Positions 40,176-49,757 of a DNA stretch of 64,000 nucleotides are shown here, piece after piece (within the stretch, counting starts at the first letter, position 1; each line of letters begins with the position of its first letter). The DNA comes from Imhoffiella purpurea. GTDB taxonomy: Bacteria > Pseudomonadota > Gammaproteobacteria > Chromatiales > Chromatiaceae. The translations under genes and the position numbers were made by a program. Location of the stretch: the NCBI RefSeq assembly GCF_000585215.1, contig NZ_AONC01000011.1, forward strand, positions 1 to 64,000. The letters are read 5' to 3'. The notes below the pieces were generated by a model. It was not told where the DNA came from. It did not search any database and was given only the letters and a program-made list of their open reading frames with translations.

Positions 40176-42284
40176 ATGACCGCGAATTCCTACCGCATCC
40201 TCCACGCCCTGCCGGGTCGGCTGCGCCTGCGCGTTCCAGCCCTGGCGGCCAGCGGCGCCGGCGAATCCCTGCGCTATTGGCTCGAATCGCACGAGGGTGT
40301 CGAAGAGGTGCGCATCAACCGCGCCGCGCGCAGCCTCGTCCTCGAGTACGATCCGGGTCAGCTCACCCAGGCGCGTCTGCTCGAGCGGCTCGAGATCTGC
40401 GTCCCCGGCAGCGCCGACGCGCTCGAGATACGCGGCGCATCGGACGACCCCTCCATCACCCCGCTGGTGCGCAATGTCCTGACCCTGATGCTGCTGCCCC
40501 TGCTGCCGCGTCCAGCCCAGCATGTCGCCACCCTCTTGAACATCGGTTCCAAGCTGATCAAGGGGGCGGATACCCTGATCCACGAAGGGGTCAAGGTCGA
40601 GGTTCTGGACGCCCTGGCCGTGGGGCTCTCGGCCAGCCGCGGCAAGCTCTACACCGCCAATATCACCGATTTCCTGCTCACGCTCGGCGAGTATCTCGAG
40701 GAGCGCACCCAGCAGCAGTCCGACCGGCTGCTGCGCCGGCTGCTGCGGCCGGCCCCGACCCTCGCCTGGGTCGAGCGCGACGGCCAGCTGGTCCAGATCC
40801 CGGGCGACCGGGTCGAGACGGGCGAGATCCTGGTCGTCGGGGTCGGGGAGACCATCCCGGTCGACGGCCGTGTGGTCGAGGGCGTCGCCCTGGTCAACCA
40901 GGCCGCCGTCACCGGCGAAGACGTGCCCATCGCGCGCGAAGCGCCCAAGCGGGTGGTCGCCGGCTCGGTGCTGGTCGAGGGCCGGCTGCGCATCGAGGCG
41001 ACCCGGGTCGGCGAGGACACCACCACCGCCCGCGTCGCCCGCTTCATCCAGGAGTCGCTCGACAAGAGCTCGGACACCCAGCGCATGGCCGACGAACTGG
41101 CCGACAAGCGCGTCTATCTCACCCTGGGATCGGCCGGGGCCGTCTATGCCCTGACGCGCGACCTCACCCGCGTCCAGTCCGTGTTCCTGGTCGACTATTC
41201 CTGCGCCCTCAAGCTCGGTACCCCGGTCGCCTTCAAGTCCGGGCTCTATCAGGCCGCCAGCCACGGCGTCCTCATCAAGGGCGGCGAGGCCATGGAGCGG
41301 CTCGGCGGGATCGACACCTTGGTCTTCGACAAGACCGGGACCCTGACCCACAGCGAGCTCGAGGTCACCGACGTGGTGGTGCTGGATGACCGCTCGGGAG
41401 AGACCGAGGAAGAGCTGCTGGCCATGGTCGCCTCGCTCGAGGAGCATGCCACGCACCCACTGTCGCAGGCCGTGGTCGAGGCCGCGCGCGAGCGCGATCT
41501 GCAGCACATCTCGCACGGCGAGGTCGACTACATGGTCGCCCACGGGGTCAGCGCCGAGCTCGACTGCTGCCGCATCATCGTCGGCAGCCGGCACTATCTG
41601 GAAGAGCACGAGGGCATCCATTTCAGACGTCACGAGGCGCGAATCGGTCGTCTGCTCGACGAGGGCAAGACCCTGCTCTACGTCGCCAGCGAGCACGGCC
41701 CCATGGGTCTGATCGCCCTGCGCGATACCTTGCGCGAGGACGCCGAGACCACGCTCGCCCGTCTGCGCGCCCTGGGCATCGACCGCCTGGTGATGATCTC
41801 GGGCGACCGCCAGGAGAAGGCCGAGTCGCTGGGCCGGACCCTGAGCCTCGACCGGGTCCACGGCGAGGTGCGGCCCGAGGAGAAGGCCGAACTCATCGCC
41901 GCGCTCCAACGCGAGGGGCGCAAGGTCGGATTCGTCGGCGACGGCATCAACGACGGCCCGGCCCTGGTCGCCGCCGACGTGGGCATCGCCATGTCGCGCG
42001 GCGCGGATCTCGCCCGGGCGAGCGCCGACATCGTCCTCACCGACGACCGTCTGCTCGCGGTCGCCGACGCCCGCGAGATCGCGCTCGGCACGCTCAAGGT
42101 CATCCGCACCAACTTCAACGCCACCGTCGGCATCAACACTGGCATCATGGCCGGCGCCCTCATGGGCTGGCTCTCGCCGGTTGCCAGCGCACTGCTGCAC
42201 AACGGCACCACGCTCGCCGTGCTGGTGCACGCGCTGCGGGGCGCACGACCCGCGGAACGGGAGCGGATCGTCGAGCCGGAATGA
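40176..42284 (+). CDS. P1B-like ATPase with HMA_2-type N-domain and non-canonical metal motif
   Basis: 702 residues. The N-terminal domain (about 5-75, [14 protein letters not shown]) has the HMA fold pattern without the CxxC metal site. The actuator motif reads AVTGEDVP, with Asp249 instead of Ser in TGES. The phosphorylation site is DKTGTLTH (Asp385), and the N-domain HP pair is at 427-428. The transport motif in the helix before the P-domain is [11 protein letters not shown] (Ser342-Cys343) where typical metal pumps have CPC, CPH or SPC. The last helices contain [17 protein letters not shown]. The substrate is therefore open; Cu, Zn or Cd assignment is unsafe. It follows four small coupled genes and precedes cbbM. 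Confidence 0.88.
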   Translation: MTANSYRILHALPGRLRLRVPALAASGAGESLRYWLESHEGVEEVRINRAARSLVLEYDPGQLTQARLLERLEICVPGSADALEIRGASDDPSITPLVRNVLTLMLLPLLPRPAQHVATLLNIGSKLIKGADTLIHEGVKVEVLDALAVGLSASRGKLYTANITDFLLTLGEYLEERTQQQSDRLLRRLLRPAPTLAWVERDGQLVQIPGDRVETGEILVVGVGETIPVDGRVVEGVALVNQAAVTGEDVPIAREAPKRVVAGSVLVEGRLRIEATRVGEDTTTARVARFIQESLDKSSDTQRMADELADKRVYLTLGSAGAVYALTRDLTRVQSVFLVDYSCALKLGTPVAFKSGLYQAASHGVLIKGGEAMERLGGIDTLVFDKTGTLTHSELEVTDVVVLDDRSGETEEELLAMVASLEEHATHPLSQAVVEAARERDLQHISHGEVDYMVAHGVSAELDCCRIIVGSRHYLEEHEGIHFRRHEARIGRLLDEGKTLLYVASEHGPMGLIALRDTLREDAETTLARLRALGIDRLVMISGDRQEKAESLGRTLSLDRVHGEVRPEEKAELIAALQREGRKVGFVGDGINDGPALVAADVGIAMSRGADLARASADIVLTDDRLLAVADAREIALGTLKVIRTNFNATVGINTGIMAGALMGWLSPVASALLHNGTTLAVLVHALRGARPAERERIVEPE

Positions 42285-42486
42285 GGGCGGATGGACGCGA
42301 GCTCCTTCATATAGCTTTCCGCTTATGGGTTCGATAAGAAATTCAAAATATATTTATGAAATATTCACCTGTATTCTGCATGGAAATCTTGCGAGGGGGA
42401 CACTCGACCAGGCATCCCGATTCCTGGTGCACCCCGCCATAACAAGGGCGCTTCGCCCATCACGACAACGAGAGAGAAACAGTCAC

Positions 42487-43881
42487 ATGGCACTCGACCA
42501 GTCCAAGCGTTACGCCGATCTCAGCCTCAAGGAAGCCGATCTGATCGCCGGCGGCAAGCACATCCTCTGCGCCTACACCATGAAGCCGAAGGCCGGCTAC
42601 GGCTATCTGGAGGCCGCCGCGCACTTCGCCGCCGAGTCCTCCACCGGCACCAACGTCGAGGTCTGCACCACCGACGACTTCACCAAGGGCGTCGACGCGC
42701 TGGTCTATTACATCGACGAATCGCGCGAGGAGATGCGCATCGCCTATCCGCTGGACCTGTTCGACCGGAACATGACCGACGGTCGCATGATGATGGTCTC
42801 CTTCCTGACCCTCACCATCGGCAACAACCAGGGCATGGGCGACATCGAGTACGCCAAGATGATCGACTTCTGGGTGCCGCCGCGCGCCATCCAGCTGTTC
42901 GACGGCCCCTCCAAGAACATCTCCGATCTGTGGCGCATCCTCGGGCGTCCGGTCGAGGACGGCGGCTACATCGCCGGCACCATCATCAAGCCCAAGCTGG
43001 GTCTGCGTCCCGAGCCCTTCGCCGAGGCGGCCTACCAGTTCTGGCTCGGCGGCGACTTCATCAAGAACGACGAGCCCCAGGGCAACCAGACCTTCGCCCC
43101 GGTCAAGCAGGTCATGCCCCTGGTCTACGACGCCATGAAGCGCGCCATGGACGAGACCGGCGAGGCCAAGCTGTTCTCCATGAACATCACCGCCGACGAC
43201 CACTTCGAGATGTGCGCCCGCGCCGACTTCGCGCTCGAGACCTTCGGTCCCGACGCCGACAAGCTGGCCTTCCTGGTCGACGGCTACGTCGGCGGTCCCG
43301 GCATGGTCACCACCGCGCGCCGTCAGTACCCGGATCAGTACCTGCACTATCACCGTGCCGGTCACGGCGCCATCACCTCGCCCAGCTCCAAGCGCGGCTA
43401 CACCGCCTTCGTGCTGGCCAAGATGTCGCGTCTGCAGGGTGCCTCGGGTATCCACGTCGGCACCATGGGCTACGGCAAGATGGAAGGCGAGTCGGACGAC
43501 CGCATCATCGCCTACATGATCGAGCGCGACGCCTGCGAGGGCCCGATCTACTACCAGGAGTGGTACGGCATGAAGGCCACCACCCCGATCATTTCCGGCG
43601 GCATGAACGCCCTGCGTCTGCCCGGCTTCTTCAAGAACCTGGGTCACGGCAACATCATCAACACCGCCGGTGGTGGCTCCTACGGCCACATCGACTCCCC
43701 GGCCGCCGGCGCCAAATCGCTGCGTCAGGCCTACGAGTGCTGGAAGGCCGGTGCCGATCCGATCGAGTACGCCAAGGAGCACAAGGAATTCGCCCGCGCC
43801 TTCGCCTCCTTCGAGCACGACGCCGACAAGCTCTTCCCGGGCTGGCGCGAGCAGCTGGGCTCGATCGCCCTGGAGAAGTGA
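42487..43881 (+). CDS. cbbM: RuBisCO form II large subunit
   Basis: 464 residues from ATG 42487; AGAGAGA upstream is the ribosome site. Form II signatures are present: [12 protein letters not shown] (Lys168, Lys170), [13 protein letters not shown] with the carbamylated Lys193 and Mg ligands Asp195 and Glu196, [11 protein letters not shown], and [13 protein letters not shown]. Form II works as a homodimer or small oligomer without small subunits and favours low oxygen and high CO2. No cbbR, cbbQ or cbbO is adjacent; the 200-base upstream region is AT-rich (42341-42366) and may hold its own promoter. It fixes CO2 in the Calvin cycle. Confidence 0.98.
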   Translation: MALDQSKRYADLSLKEADLIAGGKHILCAYTMKPKAGYGYLEAAAHFAAESSTGTNVEVCTTDDFTKGVDALVYYIDESREEMRIAYPLDLFDRNMTDGRMMMVSFLTLTIGNNQGMGDIEYAKMIDFWVPPRAIQLFDGPSKNISDLWRILGRPVEDGGYIAGTIIKPKLGLRPEPFAEAAYQFWLGGDFIKNDEPQGNQTFAPVKQVMPLVYDAMKRAMDETGEAKLFSMNITADDHFEMCARADFALETFGPDADKLAFLVDGYVGGPGMVTTARRQYPDQYLHYHRAGHGAITSPSSKRGYTAFVLAKMSRLQGASGIHVGTMGYGKMEGESDDRIIAYMIERDACEGPIYYQEWYGMKATTPIISGGMNALRLPGFFKNLGHGNIINTAGGGSYGHIDSPAAGAKSLRQAYECWKAGADPIEYAKEHKEFARAFASFEHDADKLFPGWREQLGSIALEK

Positions 43882-43983
43882 TCTCGTCCTAGACGGAGAC
43901 CGTCACGAAAGCCTTACCCTGCTTCCGCTCGGATCGGGTGGAGTAGGGGAGGCGGGCAGTATCTCGGGGCAAGGACTCCCCCG

Positions 43984-44012
43984 AAAACGCCGCTCTTCGG
44001 AGCGGCGTTTTT
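43984..44012 (+). terminator. Intrinsic terminator after cbbM (UUCG loop)
   Basis: AAAACGCCGCTC and GAGCGGCGTTTT pair around a TTCG tetraloop and are followed by T. This is a strong bidirectional-looking terminator that also faces the end of the leftward gene at 44028. Confidence 0.92.
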
Positions 44013-44027
44013 GCGTTCGGGCGGCAT

Positions 44028-44300
44028 TCAGTCGATCGGATCGGCCGGCGTTTCGTCCTCCGTGGGCAGCTCGACCCAGCCTTTGGAGACATAATGGCGG
44101 CGCATGATATCGTTCGCGAACATGGGATAGATCATCCAGGACAGTCCGAATGTCACGATGGCGAACAGGATCCATCCCAGCACGTGCGTCCAGACGCCCT
44201 TGATGGCGAAATAGACGAAACCAAGCAACAATACCCAAAGCCAAACCATCGACGAGACCTCTAGGATCTCTCCGGTCGATGGATTCTGGAATTTCATCAT
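44028..44300 (-). CDS. Small two-helix membrane protein
   Basis: 90 residues with two membrane helices (MVWLWVLLLGFVYFAIKGVW and ILFAIVTFGLSWMIYPMF) and an acidic C-terminal tail (PTEDETPADPID). It opens with FQNPSTGEILEV. It is conserved-looking but unassigned. It is convergent with cbbM and divergent from the azurin-like gene. ATG at 44300 or 44297. Confidence 0.65.
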   Translation of the reverse strand: MMKFQNPSTGEILEVSSMVWLWVLLLGFVYFAIKGVWTHVLGWILFAIVTFGLSWMIYPMFANDIMRRHYVSKGWVELPTEDETPADPID

Positions 44301-44514
44301 CAGTATCTCCCATGAGCATCTCGGTGCTCGAGTCCCATGACAGCCCCGCCCGGAACGCAGGCGCGGGCTGCCGGTTCGGTGTGTCGATCGAGCCTTCGGC
44401 TGTGCGACCGGGCACGATACTCAAGTCGCCGCATGACTTCCACTCCTTGAGTCGGTCAGTCAGTCGTGCCCAGGGGGCGCACAGGACGAGGCGAAAACCG
44501 GAGATCCCATATCC

Positions 44515-44961
44515 ATGCGAATGTACGCGAGGCGTTTACTCATCATCGGGCTGGCGCTCGCCGGCCATGCCAGTGCCGGGTGCGACCTGAGCATCGAGGC
44601 CGGGGATGCGATGCAGTACAGCCGGAACGCGCTGATCGCCGATGCCGGCTGCGAGCGGATCCGGGTGACCCTGAGCCATACCGGCCGGCTGTCCAGGGAT
44701 CTGGTCGGCCAGAACTGGGTGCTGGCCAGGACGGCCGACATCAAGGGCGTTGCCCAGGACGGATTCGCCGCTGGGATCGAACACGACTTCGTCGCGCCCG
44801 GAGATGCGCGCGTCCTCGCCGCCACCCCGCTGCTCGGCGGCGGTGAGCGTGCGACAGTCGAGATTCCGCGATCCAGGCTGCTGCCGGGCGAGGAATACAG
44901 CTATTTCTGCACCTTCCCAGGGAGCTGGCTGGTGATGCGCGGACGATTGCGGCTGAGATGA
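44515..44961 (+). CDS. Azurin-fold protein lacking both histidine copper ligands
   Basis: 148 residues, the same length as the azurin at 4475-4921 and alignable without gaps. Signal peptide (about 1-21), disulfide cysteines 23 and 46, loop PGDARVL, and the C-terminal CTFPG...VMRG are kept. However, the ligand His66 is replaced by Gln (VGQNWVL) and His137 by Ser (CTFPGSWLVM). Cys132 and Met141 remain. A type I copper site is therefore unlikely in its usual form; a Cys/Met/Gln site, an altered metal, or a non-redox role are options. It is upstream of an SbmA-like transporter by about 135 bases and could share its transcript. Confidence 0.85.
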   Translation: MRMYARRLLIIGLALAGHASAGCDLSIEAGDAMQYSRNALIADAGCERIRVTLSHTGRLSRDLVGQNWVLARTADIKGVAQDGFAAGIEHDFVAPGDARVLAATPLLGGGERATVEIPRSRLLPGEEYSYFCTFPGSWLVMRGRLRLR

Positions 44962-45096
44962 GACCGCTGCCGGCCGGAACCCCGGACCCAGGATAACGTC
45001 GAACATGCGTCCCCGAGCCGGGCGGCTCGGGACCCTTGCGATTCGACCCCATTCGCGCCACGCTTGCGCGCTTCACTGAACCTAGGGAGATGCGCC

Positions 45097-46353
45097 TTGT
45101 TCCGATCCTTCTTTCCGCGACCCGGACTCTTCTTCTGGAGTGCCCTCGGCTGGGCGGCCTTCAGCATTTTGGTGTGGTATCTGTTCGGAGACGCCCTGGG
45201 ATCGGCGCTGGGCTTCCCGCCCGCGGCCGAGGACGCCCCGCCGGTGATCGGCATCGGCTATTTCGTCACCCCCGAGTTCATCTGGTTCTACATCTACTAT
45301 GCGCTCATGACGGCGCTGTTCGCGCTCTTCTGGTTCCGCTACGACCCGCATCCCTGGCGCTGGTGGTCGATCGTCGGTACCTCGGTCATCCTCTTCTCGA
45401 CCTATTTCTCGGTGCAGGTCTCGGTCGCCATCAACGAATGGCGCCGCCCCTTCTTCGACGCGGTACAGAACGCCCTCTCGGGCACGGCCGAGGTCGGCTC
45501 GGGAGAGCTCTACTCACTGCTGGTCGATTTCGCCGAGATCGCCTTCGTCGCCATCCTGGTCGTGGTGGCGACCAGCTTTTTCGTCAGCCACTACGTCTTC
45601 CGCTGGCGCACGGCGATGAACGACTACTACGTCGCCCGCTGGGAGGAGGTCCGCACTATCGAGGGCGCGGCGCAGCGTATCCAGGAGGACACCATGCGCT
45701 TCGCCGACATCGTCGAGACCCTCGGGGTCAAGATCGTGGATTCGGTGATGACCCTCTTCGCCTTCCTGCCGGTGCTCTTCGCGCTCTCCGCCTACGTCAG
45801 CGAACTGCCGGTCGTGGGGGCGATCCCGGCGCCGCTCTTCACCGCGGCACTGCTCTGGTCGATCTTCGGCACCGGACTGCTGGCCCTGGCCGGAATCAAG
45901 CTGCCGGGGCTTTATTTCCGCAACCAGCGGGTCGAGGCGGCCTATCGGAAGGAGCTGGTCTACGGCGAGGACGATACGAGTCGGGCCCAGCCGCCGACCC
46001 TGAAGATGCTCTTCACCAACGTGCGCAAGAACTATTTCCGGCTCTATTTCCACTACTTCTATTTCAACATCGCCCGCTACACCTATCTGCAGGCGGACAA
46101 CATCTTCGTCTATCTGATCCTGGTACCGACCATCGCGGCGGGCAAGGTGACCTTCGGTATCCTCCAGCAGATCCTGACCGCCTTCGGGCAGGTGTCCTCC
46201 TCCTTCCAGTATCTGGTGAACTCCTGGACGACCATCGTCGAGCTGCAGTCCATCCACAAACGACTCGCGGCCTTCGAGGCGGCCTTCGAGAAACGTCCGG
46301 TCGTCGAGCCGCCGGATCCGTCCTGGGTTCCCGAGCCGAGTCCGGCGGACTGA
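45097..46353 (+). CDS. sbmA: SbmA/BacA-like peptide antibiotic transporter
   Basis: About 418 residues starting TTG 45097 with AGGGAGA upstream; the N-terminus [20 protein letters not shown] matches the SbmA pattern M-F-x-S-F-F-P. A longer frame from 45064 is less likely. Seven to eight helices follow, with the SbmA-type regions [52 protein letters not shown] and [19 protein letters not shown]. It has no ATPase domain and is driven by the proton gradient. It imports certain peptides and complex molecules into the cytoplasm. The neighbour is the azurin-like gene. Confidence 0.9.
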   Translation: MFRSFFPRPGLFFWSALGWAAFSILVWYLFGDALGSALGFPPAAEDAPPVIGIGYFVTPEFIWFYIYYALMTALFALFWFRYDPHPWRWWSIVGTSVILFSTYFSVQVSVAINEWRRPFFDAVQNALSGTAEVGSGELYSLLVDFAEIAFVAILVVVATSFFVSHYVFRWRTAMNDYYVARWEEVRTIEGAAQRIQEDTMRFADIVETLGVKIVDSVMTLFAFLPVLFALSAYVSELPVVGAIPAPLFTAALLWSIFGTGLLALAGIKLPGLYFRNQRVEAAYRKELVYGEDDTSRAQPPTLKMLFTNVRKNYFRLYFHYFYFNIARYTYLQADNIFVYLILVPTIAAGKVTFGILQQILTAFGQVSSSFQYLVNSWTTIVELQSIHKRLAAFEAAFEKRPVVEPPDPSWVPEPSPAD

Positions 46354-46389
46354 GGCCGTCGACCTATATCGTGAAACAGCCGGTTTGGA

Positions 46390-46511
46390 GGTTGGGCCGA
46401 GGGACGAGGCCCAACAAGACGCCGCATGTTGGGCCTCCTTTCGTCGGCTCAACCTACCGCCCGTTTCATCGGACCCTACCGAGACTTGAGTAGGGTCTGC
46501 TATGCGGACCC
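46390..46511. repeat. Cluster of dispersed inverted repeats
   Basis: Two stem elements follow sbmA. GTTGGGCC and GGCCCAAC (46391-46415) form a first hairpin. A TGTTGGGCC...GGCTCAACCTACC arm pair runs to 46459. Then GGACCCTAC / GTAGGGTC (46471-46497) continues into a TGCGGACC arm. This last part is a diverged copy of the element at 2824-2870. The region probably also stops transcription between two converging genes. Confidence 0.6.
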
Positions 46512-47594
46512 TTGCCGCTCCAGCGCCCAGGCGACGTGCTCGCGCACCATCTCGCTGGGGTGCTCGGCATGGGTCCGCAGGGCCGTTTCGACCTCGGGGG
46601 CGGAATCGGCGTTGCCCAGCGCCACGGCGATGTTGCGCAGCCAGCGGACGTGGCCGATCCGCCGGATCGCCGAGCCCTGGGTGCGCTCGAGGAAGGTCGT
46701 CTCGTCCCAGCCGAAGAGTTCGATCAGGGTCGCCGTGTCCAGGCCGGCGCGGGGCAGGAAATCGGCCTCGCGGGTGCGTCGGGCGAAGCGGTTCCAGGGA
46801 CAGACCAGCTGGCAGTCGTCGCAGCCGTAGATGCGGTTGCCGATCGGCGTGCGCAGCGCCTCCGGGATGCTGCCCTGGTGCTCGATGGTGAGATAGGAGA
46901 TGCAGCGGCGAGCGTCGAGCTGGTAGGGTGCGACGATGGCGCGGGTCGGGCAGATGTCGATGCAGTTTTGGCAGCGGCCGCAATGACTGACCCCGGGGTG
47001 GTCGATCGGGAGCGACAGATCCGTGTAGATCTCGCCCAGGAAGAACCAGGATCCGGCCTGCGGATCGATGAGGTTGGTATGCTTGCCGATCCAGCCCAGC
47101 CCGGCCTTCTCGGCCAGCGGCTTCTCCAGCACCGGCGCCGAGTCGACGAAGACCCGGCAGGCGGCCGGTGCAACGGCGGCCTGGATCCGCTCGGCCATTC
47201 GCTGCAGACGCTTGCGAATGAGCTTGTGATAGTCCCGTCCCAGGGCGTAACGGGAGATGAATGCAGTCGCCGGATCGGCGAGAATCCCCCGCGTCCGATC
47301 GGGCGTCTCCGGCAGATAGTCCATGCGCACCGAGATCACCCGCAGCGTGCCCGGCACCAGCTCGGCCGGGCGCGAGCGTTTGGTGCCATGCCGCGCCATG
47401 TACTCCATGTCGCCATGGCGCCCGTCGGCGAGCCATTCCATCAGCCGGCCCTCGGCCGTGCTCAGGTCGGTATCCGTGATGCCGACCTGCTGGAACCCGA
47501 GTTCCCGACCCCAATCCCGAATGCGGTCGGCGAGCCATCGGTTGGGATGGGCGGGGGATGAATCGGATCGAACGATGTTCGGAGGGTGGTTCAT
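46500..47594 (-). CDS. queG: QueG, epoxyqueuosine reductase
   Basis: 364 residues. Two iron-sulfur motifs: CGRCQNCIDIC...CP and CDDCQLVCPWNRF. The N-terminal domain for the cobalamin cofactor includes GHGDMEYMARHGTKRSRPAELVPGT. QueG reduces epoxyqueuosine to queuosine in tRNA with a cobalamin cofactor. This links to the B12-related locus at 14-16 kb in cofactor demand only. It is divergent from nnr at 47659, as in many gammaproteobacteria. Confidence 0.95.
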   Translation of the reverse strand: MNHPPNIVRSDSSPAHPNRWLADRIRDWGRELGFQQVGITDTDLSTAEGRLMEWLADGRHGDMEYMARHGTKRSRPAELVPGTLRVISVRMDYLPETPDRTRGILADPATAFISRYALGRDYHKLIRKRLQRMAERIQAAVAPAACRVFVDSAPVLEKPLAEKAGLGWIGKHTNLIDPQAGSWFFLGEIYTDLSLPIDHPGVSHCGRCQNCIDICPTRAIVAPYQLDARRCISYLTIEHQGSIPEALRTPIGNRIYGCDDCQLVCPWNRFARRTREADFLPRAGLDTATLIELFGWDETTFLERTQGSAIRRIGHVRWLRNIAVALGNADSAPEVETALRTHAEHPSEMVREHVAWALERQGSA

Positions 47595-47658
47595 GATCTC
47601 GAATTCGGTGCCGCCTCGAAGGGGGCATCAGATATTACTGGCGGTTTGGTGAGTACAG

Positions 47659-49170
47659 ATGGCACATAGGATTCCCGAACGGGACCGGCTTCCACACGCG
47701 CTCTACCGTGCCGAGCAGGTGCGCGCGCTCGATCGCGTCGCGATCGAGGTGCACGGCATTCCCGGACGCACGCTCATGGAGCGTGCCGGACGCGCGATCT
47801 ACCGGCTGATCCGCGAGCGCTGGCCCCATGCCCGTCGGCCGGTCGTGCTGGCTGGGATCGGCAACAACGGCGGCGACGGCTATGTGGTCGCGCGTCTCGC
47901 CCTGGAGGATGGACTCTCGGTCCGGGTCCTGCAACTGGGCGACCTGGACCGGCTGCGCGATGACGCCGCCGCGACCCATGCCGACTACTGCAGCGCGGGC
48001 GGTCTGGTCGAACCCTTTCGCGGGGAGCCGCTCGAGGCGGATCTGGTGGTGGACGCCCTGCTCGGAACCGGGCTGGAGCGTCCGGTCGAGGGACTCTGGG
48101 CAGAGGCCATCGAGGCCGTCAACGCGCAGCGCGCTCCCGTGGTCGCGGTCGACATCCCGTCCGGGCTGCATTCGGACACGGGCCTGATCATGGGGGTCGC
48201 TGTACGGGCGACGGCGACCCTCAGCTTCATCGGTCTGAAGCAGGGGCTTTTCGTCGGGGACGGGCCGGACCATCGCGGCGACTGCCGCTTCGACGCGCTC
48301 GAGATCCCGGCCTCGGTCTATGCCCATGAGCGGCTATCCATGCGGAGGATCGACTGGCTCCAGCAGGGCGCCATGCTTCCGCCGCGTCCGCGCACGGCCC
48401 ACAAGGGCGACTGCGGTCATGTCCTGATCGTCGGCGGCGCCCCGGGAATGTCAGGCGCCGCGCGTCTGGCGGGCGAGGCGGCCCTGCGCAGCGGGGCGGG
48501 GCTGGTCACCATCGCCACCCATCCCGAACATGCCCGCTGGCTGAATCTGACCCGCCCGGAGCTCATGGTCGCGGCCGTCGAGACGGCGGACGATCTGACA
48601 CCCTTGATCGAGCGTGCCCATGTGGTCGCGGTCGGCCCCGGCTTGGGGCGCTCAGACTGGGGGCTCGGCCTGTGGCACGGCATCAGCGGAACTAGACTGC
48701 CCCTGGTCGTGGATGCGGATGCCCTGAACGCGCTGGCATCGGACCCCATGACTCGGGGCGACTGGATCCTCACCCCGCATCCGGGCGAGGCCGCGCGCCT
48801 GCTCGGCACGACCGGCGCCGAGATCCAGTCCGACCGGCTCGCCGCCGTGCGGACGATCCAGCGGCGCTATGGCGGAACCGCCGTGCTCAAGGGGGCCGGT
48901 ACCCTGATCCAGGGCGATTCGCAACGTCCGCCGGCCGTCTGCAGCGACGGCAACCCCGGCATGGCGACCGCAGGCTCCGGCGACGTCCTCACCGGCGTGC
49001 TGGCGGCACTGGTGGGGCAGGGGCTCGATACGGAGACCGCCGCCGCCGCCGGCGTCAGTCTGCATGCGGCCGCGGGCGACAAGGCCGCCGCGGCGGGCGA
49101 GCGGGGTCTGGTCGCCGGGGATATCGTCGCGGCCCTGAGGGGCGTGGCCAACCGAGTCGAGGTGTCTTGA
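47659..49170 (+). CDS. nnr: Bifunctional NAD(P)H-hydrate epimerase/dehydratase
   Basis: 503 residues. The N-terminal epimerase domain (about 1-215) contains GIGNNGGDGYVVARLAL and VDIPSGLHSDTG. The C-terminal dehydratase domain (about 225-500) contains GHVLIVGGAPGMSGAARLAG, LTPHPGEAARLLG and GNPGMATAGSGDVLTGVLAA. It repairs damaged NADHX and NADPHX. The stop shares a base with the tsaE start, as in the classic yjeF-yjeE pair. Confidence 0.96.
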   Translation: MAHRIPERDRLPHALYRAEQVRALDRVAIEVHGIPGRTLMERAGRAIYRLIRERWPHARRPVVLAGIGNNGGDGYVVARLALEDGLSVRVLQLGDLDRLRDDAAATHADYCSAGGLVEPFRGEPLEADLVVDALLGTGLERPVEGLWAEAIEAVNAQRAPVVAVDIPSGLHSDTGLIMGVAVRATATLSFIGLKQGLFVGDGPDHRGDCRFDALEIPASVYAHERLSMRRIDWLQQGAMLPPRPRTAHKGDCGHVLIVGGAPGMSGAARLAGEAALRSGAGLVTIATHPEHARWLNLTRPELMVAAVETADDLTPLIERAHVVAVGPGLGRSDWGLGLWHGISGTRLPLVVDADALNALASDPMTRGDWILTPHPGEAARLLGTTGAEIQSDRLAAVRTIQRRYGGTAVLKGAGTLIQGDSQRPPAVCSDGNPGMATAGSGDVLTGVLAALVGQGLDTETAAAAGVSLHAAAGDKAAAAGERGLVAGDIVAALRGVANRVEVS

Positions 49171-49619
49171 TGGAGATCGATCTCACAGATCCAGAGGCGC
49201 AGACGGCGTTCGGTACCCGCCTGGCCGCCTGTCTGACGCCTCCCTTCGTCCTCTATCTCGAGGGCGATCTGGGAACCGGCAAGACGACCCTGACCCGTGG
49301 GCTGCTGCGCGGTCTCGGTCACGAAGGGGCGGTGCGCAGCCCCACCTATACCCTGATCGAACCCTACGAGCTGCCCATCGGAAGGCTCCATCATCTGGAT
49401 CTCTATCGTTTGGGCGCCTCGGAGGAGCTGGAATATCTGGGATTGCGCGATCTCATGGAGGAGGGAGCGATCTGGGTCGTCGAATGGCCGGATCGCGGCA
49501 TGGGCATGCTCCCGTCACCGGATCTTCGGATTCGGATCGACCATCTCACCGAGGGGCGCAGGCTCTCTCTGGTGGCAGAAAGCGGTGCCGGAGAGTCCCT
49601 CCTGACTCGGCTGCCCTGA
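49170..49619 (+). CDS. tsaE: TsaE, tRNA threonylcarbamoyladenosine ATPase
   Basis: 149 residues from ATG 49170, overlapping the nnr stop by one base (a TTG one codon upstream is less likely). Walker A GDLGTGKTTLTRGLL, switch VRSPTYTLIEPYE and HHLDLYRLGASEELEYLG match TsaE. It drives TsaBD turnover for the t6A modification of tRNA. It is the second gene of the conserved block. Confidence 0.95.
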   Translation: MEIDLTDPEAQTAFGTRLAACLTPPFVLYLEGDLGTGKTTLTRGLLRGLGHEGAVRSPTYTLIEPYELPIGRLHHLDLYRLGASEELEYLGLRDLMEEGAIWVVEWPDRGMGMLPSPDLRIRIDHLTEGRRLSLVAESGAGESLLTRLP

Positions 49620-49757
49620 TTGGCCGAGCGCGGCTTGCCGATCATGGTGCGGCACCTTTCGGCCGACGGTCGGATTATAGCGTTACGTTGACCAGACCAT
49701 CGCGAGCGGCTGATAAAATCCTGACTCGTTTTCAGGTCTTTCTGCTCGCGGTATTTC

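Noticed and set aside
39993-42230. 745-codon open frame on the minus strand
   Set aside because: Antisense to the P1B-like ATPase; composition typical of shadow frames.
40176-42284. Annotation of the ATPase as a copper exporter
   Set aside because: No CPC/CPH motif and no CxxC in the N-domain, so a specific metal cannot be claimed.
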